DNA of 64,000 bases from Chloracidobacterium sp. Its GTDB lineage: Bacteria > Acidobacteriota > Blastocatellia > Pyrinomonadales > Pyrinomonadaceae. Positions 57,011 to 64,000 of this stretch are shown here, one piece after another (positions within the stretch are counted from its first letter, which is position 1; every line of letters starts with the position of its first letter). The position numbers were made by a program, and so were the translations under genes. The notes beneath the pieces are model-generated. The model ran no database searches, was not told where the DNA came from, and saw only the letters and a list, made by a program, of their open reading frames with translations. The stretch covers positions 1 through 64,000 of the forward strand of contig JADJRV010000019.1 in assembly GCA_016712045.1 (NCBI GenBank). The letters run 5' to 3'.

Positions 57011-58054
57011 ATGAAAACTATTAAAGCAGAACGCGAATTATCGCTCGATTTTTTGCGTGTGACCGAGGCAGCGGCGATCGAATCGGCCAAAACAATGGGC
57101 CAGGGCGACCGCAAATACAGTGACCACGTCGCCGTCGAAGCGATGCGCGAGGTAATGGACACCGTCCCGATGCGCGGCCGCATCGTCATCGGCGAGGGCG
57201 AACGCGACGAGGCTCCGATGCTCTACATCGGCGAAGAAGTCGGCGGCGGCATCTTTTCAGAGGATGCACGGGCAGAATTTCCGGAGGTCGATATCGCGGT
57301 CGATCCGCTAGAGGGAACAAATCTGTGTGCTCTTGGTGCAAACAACGCCATTGCGGTTTTGGCAGCAGCGGAACGCGGCGGGCTGCTTAACGCACCTGAC
57401 CTGTACATGGACAAGATCGTCGTCGGACCTTCGTGTCGTGGTGCGGTCGATATCGATGCTCCGGTTACGGAAAATCTTAAAAACATCGCACGGCGGCTTG
57501 GGCGTGATGTCGATGATCTGACCGTTATGTGTTTGGACCGTGCGCGGCACAAGGCCCTGATCGATGAAGTCCGTGCGGCCGGGGCGCGTATTCGTCTGAT
57601 CTCGGACGGCGACCTTTCGGCAGGCATCTCGGCGGCGGTGGCCGGAACGAACATCCATGCTCTGATGGGCATCGGCGGAGCTCCTGAGGGCGTCATTACA
57701 GCGGCGGCGATGAAATGCCTCAACGGCGAGATACTCGCCAAGCTCGTCTGGGATCCCGAAAGATTAGGTGTCGATAAATCGAAAGTGCCGCCGCATGACG
57801 AGGTGATGAAACGCCTCGATGAAATGGGCATCAACGACCCGAACAAGGTCTATGACACTAACGATCTCGCTCCCGGCAAAAAGATAATCTTTGCCGCAAC
57901 GGGCGTGACTGACGGTGCTCTGCTACGCGGTGTGCGGTTCTTTGGCTCGGGCAAGCGGACACATTCGGTGGTAATGACGACCGACAGTAAGAGCATCCGC
58001 TTTGTCGATACCGTTCACGTTGAGGGCGGACCCGACGCAGTTATTAGGTTTTAG
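57011..58054 (+). CDS. glpX: Fructose-1,6-bisphosphatase class II
   Basis: Gluconeogenic phosphatase of the lithium-sensitive family. From the ATG at 57011 it reads MKTIKAERELSLDFLRVTE. Motifs are RGRIVIGEGERDEAPMLYIG, the metal-binding VDPLEGTNLCALGANNAIAV, DLTVMCLDRARHKALIDEVR and LMGIGGAPEGVITAAAMKCL. 348 residues, slightly longer than E. coli GlpX. An upstream in-frame start at 56951 lacks conserved residues. Confidence 0.95.
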   Translation: MKTIKAERELSLDFLRVTEAAAIESAKTMGQGDRKYSDHVAVEAMREVMDTVPMRGRIVIGEGERDEAPMLYIGEEVGGGIFSEDARAEFPEVDIAVDPLEGTNLCALGANNAIAVLAAAERGGLLNAPDLYMDKIVVGPSCRGAVDIDAPVTENLKNIARRLGRDVDDLTVMCLDRARHKALIDEVRAAGARIRLISDGDLSAGISAAVAGTNIHALMGIGGAPEGVITAAAMKCLNGEILAKLVWDPERLGVDKSKVPPHDEVMKRLDEMGINDPNKVYDTNDLAPGKKIIFAATGVTDGALLRGVRFFGSGKRTHSVVMTTDSKSIRFVDTVHVEGGPDAVIRF

Positions 58055-58117
58055 CGTAAAATGACTAGCTTAGTCAGCGTGATTGAGTTAGGATTCAATA
58101 TTGTTTGGAGGATATGA

Positions 58118-59968
58118 ATGAGTAGTGTTAGTGAGCAGAATACAAACGGCAACGGCCATGTAAATGGCAACGGCCATAAAACGAATGGAACCAAACCGGC
58201 GGACGATCAGGGTAAATTGATCGTGCTGACGGCTCCGTTGACCGAGGCGATCGATCACGCCGGGTATTTTATTCAAATGGCGATGGCGTCGATCCCCATA
58301 TGGATGGAGCCGGTCATCAACCGTAAATATCCGAAATGGCGTGAGGTCGAGCATTACGGCGACGGCTCGGCAAAATATATGCCGGCCGGTGTCCGCTTGG
58401 TCGAAAAGTCGCTTTCCCGTGTTTACGAGAGTGACGACATTGTCTCGTGCTATCCCGAGGATCTCGAGAAATTTATCGGCCCGCGTACTCGTGTTATCGG
58501 TGTTTCGACGCATAATCCGCTTGGTGTGACCTTTGCGGCGGGTGTTTATACATCGATCTTTGGCTCGTCAAAGATGCCGATCAATTCTCATTACTCACGT
58601 GAGCTGTTTGCTCAGATCAAAGGCAATCAGTACCGCGATAATTTCAAGGTGATCGTCGGCGGCTCAGGCGGCTGGCAGATCATCCAGACCGATCTTTACG
58701 AAGAGTTGGGCATCGATTGTGTCGTAGACGGACGCAGCGAATCGACCGATACGCTCGATCTGTTTGCCAAGGCGATCCGTCAGGAAGAACTGCCGAAAGA
58801 GGTAGTCGTAAAACATCCGGTCGATCGCGATTCGATCATGTTCCCCGACACGCGAACGACATTTGGCGTGGTCGAAATGACCACGGGCTGCGGCCGTCGC
58901 TGTAAATTCTGCGTGCCCGATCTCAATCCGCAGATCGATCTGCCAAAAGACAAGATCATGGGTGCCGTGCTTGCTAATGTCCGAGAGGGCAACAAGCAGA
59001 TCTCGCTGGCGACCGAGGATATGTTTATCTGGGGTCAGGTGCATACCGACATTCCGTTCTATTTTCCAAACCGCGAGGCTCTGCTCGATCTGTACGGCTC
59101 GATCGTCGATACTCCGGGCGTTGAGCAGCACGTGCTCAGCCACGCGACTATCGCTCCGGCGGTCGTCGATCCGGTTCTTATTAAAGAGCTATCGGATATG
59201 CTGCTGCCTAAGAGCCCGATCCATTTCCCGTACCTGAGTACCCATCCCGAGAAAAAGGCGCTTGCCCCGCTTATTGGTCTTGAGACCGGCTCGATCAAGA
59301 TGGCGAAAAAAGTCATGGCGAGTAAGGGAGTGCCGTTCTCGATCGACCATTGGCAGAGCGTTGTTCTCGAAGGCCTCAGGGTCATGAACGAGAACAATTG
59401 GTTCCCGGCAATGACGCTGATCGTTGGTAACCCCGACGAGACCGACGAAGACAACATGGCGACGCTCGATCTCATTTATGAGATGGAACGCCGCGGGTTG
59501 TTTGCGTTCCTCATCCCGTCGATCTTTACGCCGCTCCACGATACACGCATGGAGATGGAAAAAGGCGTCACCCAGACCCGCGATCTGACTCCGCTGCAAT
59601 GGCAGTTGATGATGAAATGCTGGAAGATGAACCTGCGTCCCGGCCAGTATAGCTGGTGGGGCCCGACCGCTTGGCGGCTCGGCTCGATCGGTATGTGGCT
59701 GTATAAGCTTCGTCGGCTCAACGGGCCAAACTTTACCTATCCGCTGCTGATGTTCGCCGGATTGCTATCCGAAAAACGGCTCGCAAAAATGGGCAAGATC
59801 TACACCGGAAAGCCGATCGAGGTCAAAACCCGTGCCGAGCTGCTCGCAACGCTCAAGCCTAATATGCTCAAGCATTTGCGTGAAGATTGCGGCGATCTGC
59901 CAGAGGAAGAATTGGCAAGACGTGCCGCCGCTAAGGCTGCCCCGGCCGCCGAAGCAGCGACCGTTTAA
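58118..59968 (+). CDS. Cobalamin-binding-type radical SAM enzyme
   Basis: 616 residues. A Gly/Asn/His-rich N-terminus (about 1-30) is followed by a B12-binding-like Rossmann domain (about 95-230; TRVIGVSTHNPLGVTFAA, FKVIVGGSGGWQIIQTDLY) without the DxHxxG base-off motif. A radical SAM core carries C258-x3-C262-x2-C265 (MTTGCGRRCKFCVPDLN), then IGLETGSIKMAKKVM, FPAMTLIVGNPDETDEDN and a C-terminal region rich in Trp and Arg (GQYSWWGPTAWRLG), then an Ala-rich tail. Enzymes of this layout methylate or couple unactivated carbons, often in lipids. The exact reaction is unknown. A membrane DUF2085 gene follows by 14 bases. Confidence 0.88.
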   Translation: MSSVSEQNTNGNGHVNGNGHKTNGTKPADDQGKLIVLTAPLTEAIDHAGYFIQMAMASIPIWMEPVINRKYPKWREVEHYGDGSAKYMPAGVRLVEKSLSRVYESDDIVSCYPEDLEKFIGPRTRVIGVSTHNPLGVTFAAGVYTSIFGSSKMPINSHYSRELFAQIKGNQYRDNFKVIVGGSGGWQIIQTDLYEELGIDCVVDGRSESTDTLDLFAKAIRQEELPKEVVVKHPVDRDSIMFPDTRTTFGVVEMTTGCGRRCKFCVPDLNPQIDLPKDKIMGAVLANVREGNKQISLATEDMFIWGQVHTDIPFYFPNREALLDLYGSIVDTPGVEQHVLSHATIAPAVVDPVLIKELSDMLLPKSPIHFPYLSTHPEKKALAPLIGLETGSIKMAKKVMASKGVPFSIDHWQSVVLEGLRVMNENNWFPAMTLIVGNPDETDEDNMATLDLIYEMERRGLFAFLIPSIFTPLHDTRMEMEKGVTQTRDLTPLQWQLMMKCWKMNLRPGQYSWWGPTAWRLGSIGMWLYKLRRLNGPNFTYPLLMFAGLLSEKRLAKMGKIYTGKPIEVKTRAELLATLKPNMLKHLREDCGDLPEEELARRAAAKAAPAAEAATV

Positions 59969-59982
59969 GTAAATAAAAAGTA

Positions 59983-60516
59983 ATGACCGAGCCGGCCTCG
60001 AATTACGTCTCGCTTGACCTCGCAGCTAAAATGCGAAAACAAGCGATACGGGTTTGGATGGCCGGTTTTGTCGTTGTTGGAACTTGGGTTTTGCTGACCG
60101 TTGTCGCTCCGCTGGCCAAGGCGAATGGCTTTGTTGGCGTTTCCTCACCGCTCTACAGTTTCTTTAGCTATATCTGCCATCAAATATCGGATCGCTCGTT
60201 TCACGTCGAGGGTGAACAGTTCGCCGTATGTTCGCGATGTTTCGGCGTGTATTTCGGACTGGCATTCGGCTTTGCCATCTATCCACTCTGGCGAAACATC
60301 ACTGAGATCGAGCCGCTTCCGCGTTTCTGGCTGTTTCTTTCGCTCATCCCGATCGGCATCGACTGGTCGCTGACCATCTTTGGTATTTGGGAAAACACAC
60401 ACCTTTCACGTTTCATCACCGGCCTGATCCTGGGCGTCGCCTGCGCGACATACATCGTTCCGGCGATCGTCGAGATAACGCGAAATCTCACTCAAAGAAA
60501 AAGTAGCCACAGATAA
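59983..60516 (+). CDS. DUF2085 family membrane protein
   Basis: 177 residues with four or five membrane helices. The family signature is SYICHQISDRSFHVEGEQFA then VCSRCFGVYFGLAFGFA, with two Cys that may bind a metal. Function unknown. It follows the radical SAM gene closely, so a shared role in membrane lipid or cofactor chemistry is possible. Its stop codon falls inside the first arm of a CACAGAT-type repeat. Confidence 0.85.
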   Translation: MTEPASNYVSLDLAAKMRKQAIRVWMAGFVVVGTWVLLTVVAPLAKANGFVGVSSPLYSFFSYICHQISDRSFHVEGEQFAVCSRCFGVYFGLAFGFAIYPLWRNITEIEPLPRFWLFLSLIPIGIDWSLTIFGIWENTHLSRFITGLILGVACATYIVPAIVEITRNLTQRKSSHR

Positions 60517-60590
60517 ACACAGATAGACACAGATGAGAAGATTTAGTTATTTAATTCTTATCCGTGTTTATCTGTGTCCATCTGTGGCTA
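60504..60590. repeat. CACAGAT-type inverted repeat, copy 3
   Basis: Left arm 60504-60534 (TAGCCACAGATAAACACAGA) and right arm 60560-60590 (ends CATCTGTGGCTA) are near-perfect reverse complements with about 25 bases between. This is the cleanest of three copies. The left arm supplies the stop codon of the DUF2085 gene, suggesting it inserted into or after the gene end. Confidence 0.8.
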
Positions 60591-60651
60591 ATTTTCTCAG
60601 TCCGAACTTTTATTGACTCGGTTTCGTAAAAAGAGCAAGATTGAAAAACAC

Positions 60652-60933
60652 ATGAGTTTTACCAGAGAATCTGCCGCTGAGCTTGCAATAACCGACCTTG
60701 CCAAACGTTTAAATATTGACGTGGGTAGCGTCGACGTCGTTGATATCGATGACAAAGATTTCCCCGATATGTCGCTCGGTGCGGCTATTGACGGCGAGAT
60801 GTCGGCACAGATGATCTCAAGCGGATGGCTGATAAAACTGTCGGCAGATAGTGAAAATTACGAGTATCGTGCCGATAAATATCAGCTACGACTGCACAAC
60901 TTCAAGGGTAAGAATTACGTCATACAGTCATAG
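60652..60933 (+). CDS. Small soluble protein of unknown function
   Basis: 93 residues from the ATG at 60652 (MSFTRESAAELAITDLAKRL); an upstream in-frame start at 60613 gives a basic extension and is less likely. It alternates a helix with strands (SVDVVDIDDKDFPDMSLGAA, NYEYRADKYQLRLHNF), a PepSY-like or small alpha-beta shape. No family recognised. It is 15 bases ahead of the subtilase and could be its partner or inhibitor, which is only a guess from position. Confidence 0.55.
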   Translation: MSFTRESAAELAITDLAKRLNIDVGSVDVVDIDDKDFPDMSLGAAIDGEMSAQMISSGWLIKLSADSENYEYRADKYQLRLHNFKGKNYVIQS

Positions 60934-60948
60934 ATCGAGGTTTTTTCT

Positions 60949-62394
60949 ATGAATCGCAATAATATATGGATACATATCGGCATCGCTGTGGTTTTGATCA
61001 CGATGGCCGCAGTTTTGGGGCAGATCGGCCGCTGGAAAGAGTCTCTGCATGACCGCTCGGACGCCGTTCAAAAGCGGGTCGAAACGATCAAAGCTGACCA
61101 AATAGGCGCTAATACAGCACCGGAGGTGCTCGTGCGTTTCAAACCCGGCGTCAGCCTTTCTCAGATCAGGTCGATAGCAACGGCGAATCACGATGCTCTC
61201 ACAGACGAGATCGAATCCGTCAGCGGCCTCGCGGTCATTGACGATCTCGACAACGCCGATGCTCAGTCGGTCGCCGACCAATACGCAGCTATGAGCGACA
61301 CGGTGGCCTATGCTGAGGTTAATTACCGGATTAAGCTCGATGATCCGATCCAAAAAGACGAGATTAAAGATGGCTTGTATCGCGAAACGACAGCCGAAAT
61401 GCCAAACGATCCGCTATTCGGCGATCAATGGGCGCTCAATAACCTGGGACAGGACGGTGGTACGAAGCGGGCTGACATTGACGCTCTTGAGGCATGGTCT
61501 AAGACCAAGGGCAGCGATGAGGTTGTCGTAGCCGTGCTCGACAGCGGCGTTGATTTTACGCACGTCGATCTCAAGGGAAATATGTGGACGCGTCCGGCAA
61601 ATGTCCCGGCGTACGCAGACGACGAGCTTGGCACCTTTAACGACATGAACGGCTATAACGGCACTGACAAGATCGCTGACCCGATGGACGACAATGGCCA
61701 CGGCACGCATTGCGCCGGCATCATCGGGGCCGAGGGCGACAATGGCGAAGGCATCACGGGCATCAATCAAAAGGTCAAGATCATGCCGCTCAAGTTTTTA
61801 GGTCGTGGCGGAATGGGAACGACCGAGGATGCGATCGAGGCGATCAACTACGCCATCGACCGTAAAAAGAACGGCGTCAATATCCGCATCATCAGCGCAA
61901 GCTGGGGCTCGACATCCAAATCAAAAGCGCTTGAGGACACGATCCGTGCCGCTGGTGACGCTGGCATTTTGTTTATCGCCGCCGCCGGAAATGACGGCTC
62001 CAATAACGACAGCCGGCCGCATTACCCGTCGAATTACGATCTACCAAACGTCATCAGCGTCGCCGCGCTCGACCGCAACGACCGGCTCGCGGGCTTTTCA
62101 AACTTTGGCGTTAAAACCGTCCACATCGCCGCTCCGGGCAAAGATATCCTTTCCACTTGGCTTAATGGTGCATATCGCGAGGCTTCGGGTACGTCGATGG
62201 CGACGCCTTATGTTTCAGGCGTTGCGGCCCTCATCATTGCCGCTGAACCAAAGATCTCGATGGAAAAGCTCCGCGAGCGTCTGCTATCGACAGCCGATAA
62301 GATCGATACGCTCGACGGCAAAGTCGCGACCGGCGGACGTATCTGCGCGGCAAATGCCATTGCCGGTAAGGTGCTAAACCATCTGCAACATTAG
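60949..62394 (+). CDS. Membrane-anchored or secreted subtilisin-like serine protease (S8)
   Basis: 481 residues. An N-terminal hydrophobic segment (IGIAVVLITMAAVLGQIG) is followed by an inhibitor-like prodomain (about 55-130; APEVLVRFKPGVSLSQIRSI) and the S8 catalytic domain. The triad is Asp in VVAVLDSGVDFTHVDL, His in DNGHGTHCAGIIGAEGDN and Ser in ASGTSMATPYVSGVAALI; oxyanion Asn in FIAAAGNDGSNN. Substrates are unknown. A strong terminator follows. Confidence 0.94.
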   Translation: MNRNNIWIHIGIAVVLITMAAVLGQIGRWKESLHDRSDAVQKRVETIKADQIGANTAPEVLVRFKPGVSLSQIRSIATANHDALTDEIESVSGLAVIDDLDNADAQSVADQYAAMSDTVAYAEVNYRIKLDDPIQKDEIKDGLYRETTAEMPNDPLFGDQWALNNLGQDGGTKRADIDALEAWSKTKGSDEVVVAVLDSGVDFTHVDLKGNMWTRPANVPAYADDELGTFNDMNGYNGTDKIADPMDDNGHGTHCAGIIGAEGDNGEGITGINQKVKIMPLKFLGRGGMGTTEDAIEAINYAIDRKKNGVNIRIISASWGSTSKSKALEDTIRAAGDAGILFIAAAGNDGSNNDSRPHYPSNYDLPNVISVAALDRNDRLAGFSNFGVKTVHIAAPGKDILSTWLNGAYREASGTSMATPYVSGVAALIIAAEPKISMEKLRERLLSTADKIDTLDGKVATGGRICAANAIAGKVLNHLQH

Positions 62395-62463
62395 ACTAAC
62401 GATTTGGAACAATTGCTCCGAATTGGGGCATGTAGACGTTCATTTAACAAAAAATAATCGAAA

Positions 62464-62493
62464 CGTAAAGCCTTGTGAAAACAGGGCTTTACG
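62464..62493 (+). terminator. Rho-independent terminator after the subtilase
   Basis: CGTAAAGCC (62464-62472) pairs with GGCTTTACG (62485-62493), loop of 12, followed by CTTTTG. It isolates the downstream gene, which has its own promoter. Confidence 0.8.
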
Positions 62494-62519
62494 CTTTTGT
62501 GGGCACTATTATCGCCGAA

Positions 62520-62534
62520 TGGCACGCTCTTTGC
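62520..62534 (+). promoter_or_regulatory. Sigma-54 (-24/-12) promoter for the Gly/Asn-rich protein gene
   Basis: TGGCACGCTCTTTGC matches TGGCACG-N4-TTGC exactly, with GG at 62521-62522 and GC at 62533-62534, a 12-base offset. It lies between a terminator and the ATG at 62596, about 60 bases from the start codon. Second consensus site of this kind in the window. Confidence 0.85.
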
Positions 62535-62595
62535 CATTAATGGCAGTGAGCAATGGCCAAATCATTGCCCGAGTTTTATGAAAAGGGAGACAACA

Positions 62596-63231
62596 ATGAA
62601 CAAGATCAAAAGTTTAATGACAATTTCGGCATTATCAATAATGGTGCTTATCTTGCCGGCCATCGCATCGGCTCAATACGGCGGCGGTTATGGTAATGGC
62701 GGTTATAACAACGGCCAGTATGGCAATAACGGCTATTATACGAATATCAAATCGACCGTCCGCGACCTAAAAGACCGCAGCAAAGACCTCAAGAAAGAGA
62801 TCGATCGCCTAGACGACCGCAGAAATAACGGCGGTTGGAATAATGGTGGTTATGGCAACAACAATGGCGGTTGGAACAACGGCGGCTACGGCAACGGTGG
62901 TTACAACAATAACGTTGACGTCCGCTCGCTAAAGAATCTGGCTGACCAGTTTCGCAAAGCAGCTGACAAACTTGAGGACAGATACGATGACGGCCGCGAT
63001 CAGTATAAGAGCTCAAACGAGGCTCGTCGCGTGCTTGAACTCGGTTCGCAGTTAGATCGCGAGATCCGCCGTAGCCGTCTCAACCTCTATAACTGGAACC
63101 AGATCAGCAACGATCTGCGTATCGTCGCCAATGCATACAACAATAACGGCGGACGCGGCAACGGCGGTTGGGGCAACGGTCGTGGCAACGGTAATGGCCG
63201 TAACGGCATGCCGAGCTGGTGGCCTTTCTAA
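62596..63231 (+). CDS. Secreted Gly/Asn-rich low-complexity protein with helical core
   Basis: 211 residues from the ATG at 62596, preceded by GGGAGA. A signal peptide (MTISALSIMVLILPAIASAQ) is followed by Gly/Asn/Tyr-rich repeats (YGGGYGNGGYNNGQYGNN), a charged helical stretch (VRDLKDRSKDLKKEIDRLDD), more GGWNNGGYGN repeats, a second helical stretch (VDVRSLKNLADQFRKAADKL) and a Gly/Arg/Asn-rich end NGMPSWWPF. It is likely an extracellular or surface protein, perhaps adhesive or matrix-forming. No family recognised. Sigma-54 control is inferred from the promoter at 62520. Confidence 0.75.
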   Translation: MNKIKSLMTISALSIMVLILPAIASAQYGGGYGNGGYNNGQYGNNGYYTNIKSTVRDLKDRSKDLKKEIDRLDDRRNNGGWNNGGYGNNNGGWNNGGYGNGGYNNNVDVRSLKNLADQFRKAADKLEDRYDDGRDQYKSSNEARRVLELGSQLDREIRRSRLNLYNWNQISNDLRIVANAYNNNGGRGNGGWGNGRGNGNGRNGMPSWWPF

Positions 63232-63258
63232 CCAGATAAGTTCACCTATCTTCTTTAT

Positions 63259-63289
63259 GCCCGCGTCTCTAGTGACGCGGGCTTTTTTT
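63259..63289 (+). terminator. Rho-independent terminator after the Gly/Asn-rich gene
   Basis: GCCCGCGTC (63259-63267) and GACGCGGGC (63274-63282) pair around TCTAGT and are followed by seven T residues, 28 bases after the stop codon. Confidence 0.9.
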
Positions 63290-63303
63290 GTTATAGTCAG
63301 AGA

Positions 63304-64000
63304 ATGGACGGAACGCTTTACTTGGTTGCGACGCCGATCGGCAATCTTCAGGACGTGACGCATCGCGCTCTAGAAGTGCTGCGCACCGTCGATCTCATCG
63401 CCTGCGAAGACACGCGCCACACGCTCAAGTTGCTTAACCATTTTCGCATCTCAAACCGTCTCATCAGCTATCACGAGCACAACGAACTCGAACGAGCCGA
63501 AGAGCTTGCCGACCGTCTCGTCGCGGGAGCATCAATCGCTATCGTTTCCGACGCGGGTACACCGGGAATTTGTGATCCCGCATTTCGCATTGTGCAGCGG
63601 GCAATAGAGGTTGGTGTGGCTGTCGTTCCGATCCCGGGAGCGGTCGCGTTTGTAAATGCGGTCGTTGCATCCGGCATCTCGACCGATTCAATTTTCTTTG
63701 GCGGGTTTTTGCCGTCAAAAAAAGGCGACCGCCGCAAGCGGCTCGAAGAGATACGTGATATTCCGGCGACGCTTGTTCTCTACGAGACCCCGCACCGCAT
63801 CGCCAAATCTTTAGTGGACTGTGCCGAGATTCTTGGGACGCGTAAAGCGGCGGTCGTCGGGAACTGACCAAACTGCACGAAGAAATCATCGAGGCAGTTT
63901 GGCAGGACTAGCCGATAGGTTTGCGACTCAATCTCTGAAAGGCGAGATCGTTCTGGTCATCGAGCGGGCTCCGTTGGCAACACCGAAACACGAAACTCTG
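63304..64000 (+). CDS. rsmI: 16S rRNA (cytidine-2'-O-)-methyltransferase RsmI, frameshifted and cut by window end
   Basis: Methylates C1402 of 16S rRNA. The ATG at 63304 starts MDGTLYLVATPIGNLQDVTH. Then LIACEDTRHTLKLLNHF, GASIAIVSDAGTPGICDPAF, VVPIPGAVAFVNAVVASGIS, FFGGFLPSKKGDRRKRL and LVLYETPHRIAKSL. The frame breaks near 63858 (AAVVGN then stop); the next frame reads RRELTKLHEEII. After a second shift near 63890 it reads RGSLAGLADRFATQSLKGEI and VLVIERAP, continuing open to the window edge. Joined, it is a normal RsmI lacking its C-terminal end. Confidence 0.9.

Overview
The window looks like a stretch of chromosome from a Gram-negative bacterium of the Acidobacteriota, most likely class Blastocatellia (Pyrinomonadales-like). 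This is inferred from gene content: a CarboxypepD_reg/TonB-type outer-membrane protein ending in Phe, Kdo transferase WaaA, an F0 c subunit with a signal peptide, NtrC-type sigma-54 activators, DUF4129/DUF4350/MoxR and PsuG. No rRNA, tRNA, CRISPR array, transposase or prophage was seen. The only RNA gene recognised is tmRNA (ssrA).

Layout. 0-8 kb: signal peptide peptidase SppA (minus), a sigma-54 response regulator, and a badly frame-broken TonB-type outer-membrane protein behind a consensus -24/-12 promoter. 8-14 kb: a plus-strand run of membrane protein, DUF4129, DUF4350, TSUP transporter, MoxR ATPase and ankyrin protein. 14-21 kb (minus): WaaA, a GT21-like glycosyltransferase, atpZ, atpI, atpB, atpE and a kinase-fold protein lacking the catalytic residues. 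20.7-27 kb (minus): EF-P with an atypical tip, secreted proteins, a permuted PEP-dikinase-like protein, beta-carbonic anhydrase, a GT1 glycosyltransferase and DUF4126. 27-30.6 kb: a sensor kinase/NtrC-type regulator pair with an OmpH-like gene between them. 30.7-38 kb: a PBP-like transpeptidase, TPR protein, rnc, lepB, psuG and ruvC. 38-47.6 kb: housekeeping genes (fumarylacetoacetase, purF, ssrA, murI, rph, fabG, rhomboid, trmB, def). 47.7-56.4 kb: surface-polysaccharide genes (two membrane glycosyltransferases, two deacetylases, one apparently fused to a GT2 domain, an FAD oxidoreductase and wecB). 56.5-64 kb: fdxA, glpX, a B12-binding radical SAM enzyme, DUF2085, subtilase, a Gly/Asn-rich secreted protein behind a second sigma-54 promoter, and rsmI running off the end.

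Quality warning. At least fifteen genes, including essential ones (atpB, fabG) and rsmI, are split by single frameshifts, several at homopolymers. Four genes also appear to lack an internal segment that carries family motifs. The simplest explanation is sequencing or assembly error. Coordinates for such genes are given as the whole reconstructed span. Short imperfect inverted repeats occupy many intergenic gaps, and one gap holds an implausible G tract of about 95 bases.
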